From Cocos nucifera (lineage: Eukaryota > Streptophyta > Magnoliopsida > Arecales > Arecaceae), in contig QRFJ01000485.1 in assembly GCA_006176705.1 (NCBI GenBank), positions 124,001 through 188,000 on the forward strand: 64,000 bases of DNA. The letters are read 5' to 3'. Of this stretch, positions 10,884 to 21,546 are shown piece by piece. Position 1 is the first letter of the stretch, and every line of letters begins with the position of its first letter. A program made the position numbers and the translations under genes. A model generated the notes under the pieces. It was not told where the DNA came from, ran no database searches, and worked only from the letters and a program-made list of their open reading frames with translations.

Positions 10884-11250
10884 AGAGAATGAACCGAACA
10901 CTGACTAGGAAGGCACGAAGTTTGAGGCTGCAGACATCACTCCCGAAGTCCTTTTGGGATGATGCTCTAACTTTTTCTTATTTTCTTATGAATAAGTCCC
11001 CTCATTATAAGCTGAATGGAGGCATTCTAGAAGAGGTCTGGAGTGAAATGAAGGTGGAGCTTGGCCACTGAAAGTCTTTGGTTGCATAGCCTATACACAT
11101 ATGGAGGCAATCGAGAGGAGCAAATTGGATCTAAAATCTCAAAAGATGACATTCATAGGATATCCACAAGGAGTCAAGGGATACCTACTATGGGACTCTC
11201 AAGTATAGAAGTTAGTGATCAGTAGGGATGTTATCTTTGATGAGAAGAGC
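10884..11250 (+). pseudogene. Copia-A1 integrase, C-terminal half
   Basis: Begins with the second TSD copy AGAGA and then ATGAACCGAAC, which continues the integrase from 5263. Open at 10889-11071 (LPKSFWDDALTFSYFLMNKSP). A frameshift near 11071 and stops follow. The downstream KLDLKSQKMTFIGYP-type part leads into the linker. Confidence 0.85.
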
Positions 11251-12460
11251 ATCTTAAGGAGGTCTGGAATAGATGGAACTAAAAAAATAAAGATGAACAA
11301 TGGTGGCTAGTCAAAGAATGATGGCATGTAGGTTACATCCATTTATAGGAGTGTTCTCGTTGAGGTGGAGTTGGGCAGAAAAGTATTATCTTAGATCAAA
11401 AATCAACATGGAGGGTCGGTAGTTCAGATAGATGTGCAGGAGCAGCCATAGACATCAAGCAGAGATATGCCAGTGGGAGTGACTTTGCACAAGCCCCAGC
11501 ATACTATTAGAAGATTGGTCAGATATGGCATTGATGAGGTTATCTCCTATGCACTCATCACTGCTATTGGAGATCCAAAAAATTATGCAGAGGCTATGGA
11601 GAGTGAGGATCATGATTCATGGATGCAGGCCATGATGGAGGAGATGGAATCACTTGAGAAGAATCAAACATGGCAGCTGGTAGATCTTTTAGAGGATGCT
11701 CGATCTACTGGCTCAAAGTGGGTGTTCACAAAGAAAGAAGCACCTTCAGAATAAGGTAGAATCAGATTCAAAGCAAGGCTGGTAGCAAAAGGATACTCAC
11801 AAAGAGAAGGGATTGATTACACAAAAATTTTCTCTCCTGTGGTGCATCATACATCTATTCAAGTTTTGCTGTCACTGGTGGCACAGCATAACATGGAATT
11901 GAAATAGATGGACGTGAAGACGGCCTTCCTTCATGAAACTTTGGAGGAAAAAATCTACATGAAGCAGCCAGATGATTTTATGGAGATGGGATAGGAAGAC
12001 AAGGTGTGTTTACTCAGGAAGTCTTTATATGGCTTGAAACAATCCCCTTGTCAGTGGTATCGAAGGTTTGATAGCTTCGTCTTGAGCCTAGATTTCAGCA
12101 GATGTGAACATGATTATTGTGTCTACGTCAAGGATGTAGACAAGGAGGATGCCCTATACCTATTATTGTATGTAAATGATATGCGCATAGCTAGTAGAAG
12201 CATGGATGCTGTGAAAAGGTTGAAAAGGACATTATCATTTGAATTTAAGATAAAAGTTTTGGGTCCAGCTGAGAAAATCCTTGGAATGGAGATTTATAGA
12301 GACAGGTGCAAAGGAGTGCTCCATTTGTCATAAGAAAAATGTCCAAAAGGTTCTAAAGAGGTTTGGGATGGAGAAGGCCAAACCTATAGATACGCCATTA
12401 TCGAGCCATATATCTCTCTCCAAGTTATAGTGCCCCTGGTTAGAAGAGAAGAGAGAGTAC
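11251..12460 (+). pseudogene. Copia-A1 reverse transcriptase
   Basis: Linker then RT. The RT N-terminal block is open at 11467-11754 (HDSWMQAMMEEMESLEKNQTW). The first catalytic Asp is visible in MDVKTAFLH (about 11910). The frame 12004-12333 holds YGLKQSPCQWYRRFDSF. The polymerase motif reads YVND instead of YVDD (near 12168-12180), a GAT to AAT change that removes a metal-binding aspartate. Stops at about 11752, 11909 and 11992 sit where relatives have glutamine or glutamate. Confidence 0.85.
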
Positions 12461-13185
12461 ATGGAACGATTCCCTTATGCAAATACTATAGGCAGTGTGA
12501 TGAACACTATGGTGTATTGTAGATCAGATATAGCACATACTGTGAGCACAGTTAGTAGATACATGGCTAACCCTGGGAAGGAACACTGGAAAGCATTGAA
12601 ATGGATATTGAGATTTCTACATGGTACAAGGGATTATGGTTTGGTGTCTGGTGGGCAGTCGGGAGGATTTAGAGAATAATCTGTGAAGATGTGTGAAGGT
12701 TCAAGTCCTCTGGAAGGATTTATTGATGTAAATTATGCTGGTGATCTTAATACAAGGAGGTCTACTATTGGATACTCTTTTGTGTATATGGTGGATCGGT
12801 ATCTTGGAGATCAACCCTTCAGCCAATCATGGCCTTATCTACCATAGAGGTTGAGTACATTGGGATAACAGAGGTTGCAAAGAAAGCCCTTTGGCTTAGG
12901 AGGCTGATTGATGAGTTGAGGGTGGAGCAAAGCAAGGTTACACTATTCAGTGATAGTCAGAGTGCTCTATTGTTGGCATAGAACCTAATCTATCATGCAC
13001 GCATAAAGCATATAGACGTGAGGTACCACAGGATTAGAGAGCTGGTGGAGAAAGGTGAAGTAGAACTGATGAAGGTCCATACCAAGGAGAATCAGATGCA
13101 CTCATGAAGGTACTCTCCAGAGATAGCTTTCAGAGATGTATGGCACAGATGGGTCTGCTGAAAAGAGATGAGTTTACAAGGACCT
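12461..13185 (+). pseudogene. Copia-A1 RNase H
   Basis: 12461-12679 covers the RT tail (RSDIAHTVSTVSRYMANPG). A stop at 12677 follows, then RNase H blocks at 12710-13130 (GFIDVNYAGDLNTRRSTIGY, FSDSQSALLLA). The active-site Asp of the DANYAGD motif reads as DVNYAGD; TEAEY reads as VEVEY. The domain ends just before the PPT. Confidence 0.8.
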
Positions 13186-13189
13186 GGAA

Positions 13190-13205
13190 GCACCAAGGTG
13201 AAGAA
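13190..13205 (+). other. Polypurine tract of A1
   Basis: AAGCACCAAGGTGAAGAA directly before the 3' LTR start TGTGAGCTC. A2 has ACCAAGGTGGAGAA and Copia-D has ACCAAGATGGAGAT at the same place. Confidence 0.8.
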
Positions 13206-13453
13206 TGTGAGCTCATAAGTGGCACTTCCAAGTCTTAGAAACATGAGAAGATAGGTCATGGAAAGATGGGAGCGAGTCGGAAGAAGAATCAATCTCAATA
13301 GTAAAGTTCAGAAACTGGGCCAGCTCACTTTGAGACTGAGCCGACTCAGTTGGAAACTGGGTCGGCTCGGTCCAGGACTTGACTAGGTCGGCTAGATCTT
13401 AGAGAAAAATTTAGATAGAAAGCAGCATTTTTAGGCTATTGGCATGGTACACA

Positions 13454-13490
13454 ACTAGATTAGCTCAGTCCCAGACTGAGCTAACCTAGT
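13454..13490 (+). repeat. 37-base inverted repeat in A1 3' LTR
   Basis: Arms ACTAGATTAGCTCAGT and ACTGAGCTAACCTAGT, one mismatch, spacer CCCAG. The central pair differs from the 5' LTR (TAGC/GCTA against TGGC/GCCA), so pairing is kept although the sequence changed. Confidence 0.85.
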
Positions 13491-13514
13491 CGAAGGTTAG
13501 CCGGCTCAGTTTGA

Positions 13515-13686
13515 AGACTGAGCCGGCTCAATTTTCGTAGGTTATTATTTTGTATATGTTGGTTGTTTGGGTTTGGAGAGTTTTTCTATGAGCTTAGATT
13601 AGACTGAGCCGGCTCAATTTTCGTAGGTTATTATTTTGTATATGTTGGTTGTTTGGGTTTGGAGAGTTTTTCTATGAGCTTAGATT
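13515..13686. repeat. Tandem duplication, period 86, in A1 3' LTR
   Basis: AGACTGAGCCGGCTC at 13515 and again at 13601, with the following sequence up to TCTATGAGCTTAGATT repeated almost exactly. It is absent from the 5' LTR, so it arose after insertion. Confidence 0.9.
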
Positions 13687-13914
13687 TGATCCTTTGTAAA
13701 GTATATAAACTGAAAATAGGTCAAGGTTGAAAGAGTGCTGAAATATACTGAATAAAAGTTCTTTTCTCCCAAAAATCTCTTCCTCTCTTCTTCTCTATTT
13801 CTTGATTTATTTGATCGTGCTTCCACAGAGATCTCTAAGAAATACTTTCTTGATTGCTTGGCTAATCACCGACGGCCATGCCAATCCATGTGGAAAGAGC
13901 GCATATTCCCAATA

Positions 13915-14684
13915 AGAACCCATATGCATATGGTTTTCATATAATTCATCCCCTTGATCTAAATACTCATAAGATAACTCAGGGTTTAACTATCAACCCT
14001 AAATAGGTCATCCATATTAAATTTAAAAATACCAATTCCATCTCATGAATTATCCTAGCCAAAGTTTTGCTAAATTAAAATACAGTGATGCATTATCTCC
14101 AAACTCTTAAAGTGGTCAATTCCATCTTGATCACTCACCAACTTTGCAAGTACTTGACTATGCCTAGAATTCTTTCATCACTGAATTAAAAATTCAGTTA
14201 GTCCAACACCAAAGCACAGTAAGTTGCTTGCAAGCCACCATGGCAATCTCAGGTCTAAGGGACACTTATATCCATATCCCATCAGAGCAATTTTTGATAG
14301 TAGAATACTCTAGAGTTGATCATGTTCAGTAATGATGTACCATACATCTCACTTATTACTATACCAGTGTCTCCACACTTCTTGGTTTAGAGGACAACTA
14401 ACCTATATGGCACACAACAACCTACACTCGATATATGTTGTCGTCCTAGTTAACAATATATTATTTGGTTGCAAATAGTTTAAGAACTAATCAATAAATT
14501 CTCTCTTTATTGAAACTAAATAGTCCTAAAGACTTCATCACAATAAAAAAATTCATTAGAAGATGTAGACTTCATGATGAAAAAAGCCAGAATATAATTT
14601 TATTCAATGACAAATTATTTATATTTACAAAATAGCGTAATCATCAATAAGTTAACGATTAGCTTTGGGATACAATTTCTAACA
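13915..14684 (-). repeat. Copia-B1 3' LTR, inner segment
   Basis: Continues the LTR from 2651. It ends TTCTAACA, next to the reversed PPT ACTCTCACTTATCC. The matching intact stretches are at 32390-32679 plus 40620-41084 (B2) and 18900-19668 (C). No gene is present. Confidence 0.85.
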
Positions 14685-15100
14685 ACTCTCACTTATCCTA
14701 AAGCCACTCAGTATAGTATTTATTACCCATCTTCAACTTGTGGTTGTCAAACTTCTTTACCACCAAGACTTTAGTGAAGGGATCGGCTAGGTTCTCCTTT
14801 CTATTGATCTTCTAAAGGTTGACGTTACCTCGATCTACAATCTTTCAGACTAGATGGTAGCAACACAGTATGTGCTTCATACATTGGTGTGCCTTCGATT
14901 TCTTCGCTTGAGCAATGGCACCAGTGCTGTCCTAGTAGTGTAGGACTAGACCATCCAAGAAGGGTGCTACTCCTAGCTCGATGATGAACTTCCTCAACCA
15001 TACAGCTTTTTTCACAGCATCGGATGCCGCAACATACTCCATCTCGCAAACTGAGTTTGCCATAGTGTGCTACTTGAAACTTTTCTAGTAGATGACTCTA
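14685..15100 (-). pseudogene. Copia-B1 RNase H
   Basis: Read leftwards, from the PPT inward. Conserved words are visible across frames: the TEAEY-type region, KKAVWLRKF, the AIAQAK block and KAHQ. It is homologous to B2 41085-41465. An open 74-codon frame at 14825-15049 is out of register with the RNase H frame and is not the product. Frameshifts and a stop in the DNTGAIAQAK block make it dead. Confidence 0.75.
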
Positions 15101-16290
15101 TCATTTAAGGTAAAGATATAATCTGATACATTTCTGTCGTCACCATGGTCAGATTGAAAGCTGAAGTCTATAAACCTCATAAGTTTTAAATCTGACTCAC
15201 CATAAACGAGCCACTATCCTTAGTATTTCTTAAATACTTAAGGATGGTTTTCACCACCTTCTAATCATTCTCCCCAATATCAGATTGGTATCTACTTACT
15301 ACTCTTAGTGAGTATGCCATATCTAGTCCGTACATATCATGGCATATATGATAGATATCACTATCGAAGCATATGAAATTCTACTCATATGCTCTCTCTT
15401 TAGGAGTTGTCGGACAATCCTTCTTGGAGAGAAAAATTTCATTGTCTATTAGAAGATAGCCCTTCTTGGAATTCTTCATGCTGAACCTCTTTAGTATAGT
15501 TTCTATGTACATAGACTGGGATAACCCAAGCATCCTCTAAGATATATCCCTACAAATCTTCATCCCTAGAATGTAGGATGCTTCACCCAAATACTTTATG
15601 AAAAACTGAGAAGACAGCCAAACTTTTATTCCTTAAGCGTGGGAACATCATTCCTAATTAAGAGAATATCATCCATATATAAGACAAGAAATATCACTAC
15701 CAAACCATTTGCCCCATTGTAAATGCAGGGCTCTTCTCCATTCTTAATGAAGCCATATATTTTGATCACCTTAACAAAATGCGTGTTTTAACTTTGAGAT
15801 TTCTACTTCAATCTATAAATGGATCTCTGAAGCTTGCACATCTTTGACTCATCTGTGGATGTGAACTTCTTAGTTTGTANNNNNNNNNNGCTTCAGTAGC
15901 TCTGCCATTCATGAAAGTTGTCTTCACGTTCATTTTACAACATCTTATAGTCCGGCATGATTAGATATCACAAGTATAATTCGACAGTGGGTGTTGAGCA
16001 TTATCATAGGAGAGAATATCTTATCATTGTTTCGAATACGCATAACCGTTGACGATATTCTTTGGCCAATTAGATGTGCTTTGTAAGGTCTCTACCTTCC
16101 CCTTCTGCTGGCCCCTTCTTCCTCTTGAGAGCATCCACTTTTTTACAACCTAATGGGCTTTAACCCCTTCAAAAAGTGCGGTGCAATTAATGTCCACACA
16201 TCAGTTGACCTTCATGGACTCCATCTTGGATTTTAGGGCTTCAAGCTATGTTTTTGAAATCAAGCCTCTGCATTGCATTCGGATAAATGA
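15101..16290 (-). pseudogene. Copia-B1 reverse transcriptase
   Basis: RT in the reverse direction, homologous to B2 41470-42720. The catalytic motif reads LVLYMDDILL (about 15665-15696), with both aspartates kept. The MDVK-type first motif and the KTYKAR region are near 15920-16110. A run of ten Ns (15880-15889) lies inside. Several stops and small shifts are present. Confidence 0.75.
15880..15889. other. Assembly gap of ten Ns
   Basis: Ten N characters inside B1 RT. In B2 the same place (42281 to about 42294) has about 12 bases between the conserved flanks GTTGTA and CTTCAG, so the true missing length should be close to the stated one. Confidence 0.95.
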
Positions 16291-16738
16291 TCAGGATCCT
16301 CATCATTCTTCATCAAAATTTGATAGCGATCACCATCCTAGGACTGAAGAAATTCATAGTATATGTTCGACTGACAATGGTACGGCTATTGGATTCACCT
16401 TCATGGTTGCAGGGAGCTTCGGGTTTGATCGTGGAATTCAATCTCAGCTTAGTTCGGCTATGTGGTATAGCTTTTCTATCTACTCGAACTTCCTCAAATT
16501 CAACTGTTGGCAGCGCAACAATTCCTTCACCAAGGAACTTTCTTTTTCTTAAAAAGATTGCCTTAGGGCTGACGAAACACCATTTGTTCATCAAGCATGG
16601 CAGAAAATAATATCCTGTGGTTGTTCTTTTGGGGTATCCTATGAATGTGCACTTTATTCAAAACCTAGGTCCCAGTTTATCTGTGCATTAATCATATTGA
16701 CATAAGAAACAAAAAAAAAAAGCCGGGCAACCCTTTTC
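16291..16738 (-). pseudogene. Copia-B1 integrase-RT linker and integrase end
   Basis: An open frame at 16313-16594 gives the linker, including KAIFLRKRKFLGEG and VEFEEV, matched by B2 (42829-42990) and by H and B3. The sequence then gives the integrase C-terminal end up to GACATAAG, an A-rich insertion (16707-16720) and GCCGGGCAACCC. It is cut at 16738 by the end of Copia-C. It resumes at 44168 with CCCTCAGAGCCTAAGG. Confidence 0.8.
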
Positions 16739-19668
16739 TGATGGAAAACATTTAGGCATTTCATGCATAGATTTCAAAACGAATTTTTTTTTTCAAAATT
16801 TAAAGCCAGCAAAAGACATAGATTAAATAGTTTTAATCTATAATTATACATGGTAATCATATTACAAAACCCCTTATATCAAGGAATCTATTAATATTAT
16901 TCATGGGACTGCAAATATAAATTTGAAAAATTAAATTAATCATAAGTGAGTATGAATCAAGTCCAATATCGTAGATCGAGAATAATTCTTAGATCTAATC
17001 CTAGATCATATCTAGCGCGTTACCCAAGAGATCAGATCTCTTACCTTTACGTTGGGTCGAGAACTCCATGCCCATTTAATTTTGTTGCTTACTTTTCTAG
17101 AGGCCGCACAACCGTGTCCGATCTCGTATAGGTGATCCACACGAAACCTATAATATAGACTCGGCTATGTTTTGTCGAACGAAGATCCGCTCGAAGTGCT
17201 AGCTTCTCGCGGATCCCTTCTGATGGTTAATCAAATACATATTCTTCAGATCTCTTAGACACTTCAAGAGATGAAGATTATGAGGAGGAAAAAAGGAGGA
17301 ATCCAACCTTGGATCTCCCATAAATCAAAACATAAAATAAGAAAAAATAAATCCTAAGAGAAGATAAATGTTCTCCTTCAGGACATTAATGATTGATGTC
17401 CTAAAAACATCTCTATGCTAGGACAAGAGGAGACCTTCTCCTCTAGATTTTTTCTATGTTTCTAGATCTAACATCTCTGATTTTTACTGTAAAAAATTCA
17501 TACAAAAATAAGAAGAAGAAGGGTTCTTAAAGAAACCCTAAGAGAAGACCTTTCTTCTCTTCTCCTTCTCTCATCAAGACATGATCAAATCATATCCAAA
17601 AAGAACATCATGCCCCAACAACTTGGAGCACTTATCCCCATGCCCTATTCCTCTCTCTCTCAAATTTTTATTACATAAAAATCATAAACAATAAATAAGA
17701 GAAAAAAATACATAAAAGAAAAATAAAGAGAAGACAATCTTCTCTTACCTTGTCTCTTCAAGACATCAACCTTTGATATCTTAATTGAAGGCTCTTCTCC
17801 AAGAATCTTAGCATACCAAAATCACCATGCCTTCTCCTCCTTTTCCTCTAGTTTTCTATGAATTTTTTGAGATTTATCACATCCTCAAAGGGCCTTGAAA
17901 AGTGGCATGGGTTAACAACCAAAGACTAGGTCAAAGACTAGTCCTAGAAGGACTCTTGGTGGTGTCCAACTTTTGGATGCCACCCTATCCCTTTCTCAAT
18001 GTGGAGAACCAGCAAAAACATTCCTAAAAGGATGGGAAAAGGGCACACAATAATATGGGAGGCGTGGAGTTTATTTTCATAGAGAGAGAGAGAGATAGAG
18101 TTTTAGGTTTTAAGGACTCTATCAAATAGAATCCCATGCATAACTACTTTCCAATTTTAACCAATTCAAAATTTATTCCAAAACCTCCAGATTATGCGGC
18201 ATGGGAAATCATTCTTATGCATGTAATTAAGTTATGTTAACTTCTTGAAATGAAGTGTGGGTGAGGGCTTTCTTAGGTGCAAGGAAAGAGAGAGAGAGTC
18301 CCAGTCCAACCAGGACTCCTCTTATTTGACTAGATCAAAATAGGTTTGAACCTAATTTAAATTATATTTAAATTAGATTAAATGCAATCTAATTAAAAGT
18401 GATCCTAGTCTAACTAGAAGCCCAATTAAATTAAATTAAATTAAGATTTAAATCTAATTTAAATCCTAAGTCAATTAGGTGCACCCAAATCTTAGTCAAA
18501 CAAGAAATTATTCTTTCTTGCTATTGGCTTATCCAATAAATTAATTAGACTTAATCTAATTAAATTCAAACTAATTCTAATTGAATCTAATTCAATTAGA
18601 CTTGATCTCAGCCTGATTGCTCAATCAAATTGAGCCAATTAGCAATCCAATTGCTAATCAATCCTCCTACAATACTTGCATTAGGTAGAACATCAATCGT
18701 ATTGATGGATTGATCTTAGAACGATTCTAAATTATCAATTAACCATCTGATCAGGTTACAAGCTCTAATGTGTGTGACCCCATAGGTTCAAACCTAAGTT
18801 GGTAGCATAGAAACCAATTTTTGTACCAATCAAAGTTACCGTCTAGTAATTATTTTCGACGTCCGGATAGGTCGAATGTATGCAAAGCAACATTCTTAAA
18901 ACCCTGGCCCATGGTTATCATATAATTCATCCCTATGACCAATAATGCTCAAGATGACTTTGAGTATGCTATCAAATACTCATATAAGTCATTTCTATTG
19001 TATCTCAAAATTTTGTAAATCCCGTGACACCTCACGAGGATTACCCATGCCTAGGTTTTGCTAAATTGAAACACAGTGAGTCATTCTCTTCCTGAAGTTA
19101 ATCAGGAGTGGTCAGTCCCATCTTGACTCATACACCGACTTAATAAGTACTTGACTGTACCTAAAATTTTTTGAACCTATATTAAAAATACAGGCAGTTC
19201 GGCACCAAAGTATAGTGAGTTGCTTGCAAGTTACTATGGTGATTCAGGTCAGAGGGACACTTATATTCATTGGCCTTAGCTAGCTATTCTTGATAGTAAA
19301 GTACTACATTAATCATGTTCAATGTAGATATACTCTTACATCTCATCTGGATGCCATATCAGTGTCTCCACACCACTTGGTTACAAGGACAACCAACGCA
19401 TATAGCATACAGTGATCTACACTCAATAAGTTATCATCCTTGTTAATAACTTATCATTTGATCATGAACAATCTAAGAACCATCCGATAAATCCTTCTTT
19501 ATTAATTGATTGTCATTCTAAGGATTTCATTATAATTTAGAAGTTTATTTAAGAAAGATAAAACTTTTATGATGAATCAGCCAAATAACTATTATTATTA
19601 GATAATTCATATACTAATTTCAATCATCTACCACTTAGATGATTGACTTTAGGACACATTTCCCAACA
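16739..19668 (-). repeat. Copia-C 3' LTR
   Basis: Plus strand TGATGGAAAACATTTAGG to TTTCCCAACA, 2930 bases. The inner half resembles the B-family LTR (from about 18340 to 19668). The outer part (16739-17300) instead resembles Copia-F (50123 onward). It contains an AG-rich run at about 18080-18096. No gene is present. Confidence 0.85.
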
Positions 19669-21546
19669 ACTCCCACTTAAACTAAAGCCAATCAAAATGA
19701 TATCAAATATCCTATCTTCCACTTGAGTTCATAGAACTTCTTAGTTTCGAGGCCTTAGCAAATGGGTCAGTCAAGTTCTCCTTTTTCATCGATCTTCTAA
19801 AGATCGACATCATCCAGATCTAATATCTAAGGTGAAAGTGATGCAGAATATACTGGTCCTTGGATTCTTTAGCCTAAGCTATAGCTCCAATGCTACGATA
19901 GGACTGGACCATCGATGGAGGGTGCCACTTCCAACCTGCTAGTGAACCTCAGTAACTATATAACTTACATGGCAGTATCATATGCCACGATATACTCTAC
20001 ATCTCTAACTGAATAGGCTAAAGTATACTGCTTGGAATCTTTTCAGCAAATTGCTTTTGCAATTAGGGTATAACCCGACATTCTCTTGTTGTTATCTTAT
20101 TTTGACTAAAATTAAAATATCTATATGTTTTAAGTTAGTACTTCCATATTTGAGTCGCTGAACCTTAGTATTTCTCAAATACTTAAGGATCATCTATACA
20201 ATCATTCAGTGGCTCTCACTTGGATCAGATTGGTATTTGCTCACTATCTCTAATAAGTATACCATGTCCGATCTCGTACATGGAGAAATAAGATGACGGC
20301 TAAATCTTTATTCCTTGTAATGCTAGAATGTCATTCTCGATTAAGAGAATTTTATCCTCAAATATCACAAGGAATAACACTACAGAACATTTTGCCCACT
20401 TATTAATGCAGGGTTTATCTTTCATCATAACAAAGACACATTCAAAATGTATGTTCCAAAACTGAAATAATAGCCAAACAAGCTTTACAGGTCTTTACCT
20501 TCGCGTCTGTGCTACTTTGATCCTTTTGAAAATTCATTCACATCCAATGAATTTTATCCCTTCAGGTGAATCATCTAGTGTCCACACACTATTGATTTTC
20601 ATGGACTTCAATTTGGACCATGTGGCTCCAAGCCACTTCTTAGAGTCAGATCACTGCATTGTATCCCTATAGGTGATCGGATCAGATCTCTACATTGTAT
20701 CCCTATAGGTGATCAGATCCTTGTTGTTCTCATCAAGCTCAATAGGATCACCATCCCAAACCTAGATACTGAAGTATCTATCCAGCCAATGAGGTACTCT
20801 ACCGGATCTTCTTAAAGGTGACACTTTAATGAGCTCCAGATTTGATATGATCAAATCCGGTTCTATAGATTTACCAGATAACATTGATTCTTTTCTACCA
20901 ATCAAACTTTTACAAGTTCAACTTGATAGGCATCAGTTCCTTTTCTAAGAAACTTCTTTTTAAAAGAAATGCCCTACTGCTGATGAACATCTTATATTCT
21001 TTAGCATAGTAGAATTAATAATCCTTAAATACTTATTGGACTAGAATCCAAGTTTATCTGTGTGTAAATATTTGACATAGGCCGATCAACTCCAAATTCG
21101 AAAGTGAGAAAGTCTAGGTCTATGCCCGATCCATATCCCATATGGAGTCTATGCGACAGATTTACTCAAAATTATTTTCAAAGTAAAACAAGTAGTCAGT
21201 AAAGCATAACCCTGAAATAGGCAGACTAGTGAACTCTATCGTGGATTAAACCATGTCTAACAAACTTCAATTTCTTCTTTCAAATATACTATGTTCTGAA
21301 AAGAAATCCACTGAGAGAGAATCCAATTCTCTCTTAGATATGTCACAAACTTTACTGGATAAGTATTCGCCTCCTCGATCTGATTGAAAAGTTTTAATAC
21401 CTTATCCAGTTTATTTTTCTATTTCATTATTAAATCATTTGAATATTTTAAATGATTCAAGCTAGACGCACCCATGACCAGATGGATATTTGTAATAAAA
21501 TATTAATATCTTCCTTTGGCACTTAAGTTCATAGATCCATATACAT
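19669..21546 (-). pseudogene. Copia-C RNase H, RT, linker and integrase remnant
   Basis: Begins with the PPT (reverse complement AGTTTAAGTGGGAGT). By comparison with B2, RNase H covers about 19669-20060, RT about 20060-20720, linker and integrase about 20720-21546. Two internal deletions of roughly 265-285 bases are visible in RT. The first is near 20280 (it skips the B2 region 41740-42005) and the second near 20480 (it skips about 42200-42470). Heavily mutated; no long frame survives. Cut at 21546 by element G in the integrase N-terminal part. Confidence 0.75.
20646..20717. repeat. Two-copy tandem repeat, period 36
   Basis: TCAGATCNCTNCATTGTATC at 20646 and 20682, each followed by CCTATAGGTGATC. 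It lies in the RT N-terminal part of C; B2 has a single copy. Confidence 0.85.

Larger units (their letters stand above)
2652..13914 (+). mobile_element. Copia-A1, copia LTR retrotransposon interrupted by A2
   Basis: Forward element with LTRs at 2652-3247 and 13206-13914, PBS at 3248 and PPT before 13206. Its internal region is gag, protease, integrase, RT, RNase H in copia order. A2, a member of the same family, splits the integrase at 5264-10883; without it A1 is about 5.6 kb. Flanks are ATAAT (2647-2651) and, if the LTR end has lost ACA, ATAAG (13912-13916), a 4 of 5 TSD match. The B1 LTR reads continuously across this site. Lineage is probably Tork-like, from the zinc knuckle and protease wording; this is not certain. 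Confidence 0.85.
13206..13914 (+). repeat. Copia-A1 3' LTR
   Basis: Begins TGTGAGCTCATAAG, ends CCCAATA next to the resumed B1 LTR. Length 709, longer than the 5' LTR mainly because of an 86-base tandem duplication. TATA at 13701-13710 (GTATATAAAC). Confidence 0.9.

Noticed and set aside
16181..16610. Overlapping plus-strand frames of 123 and 107 codons
   Set aside because: Antisense to the B1 RT-linker region, which has clear B-family homology on the minus strand.
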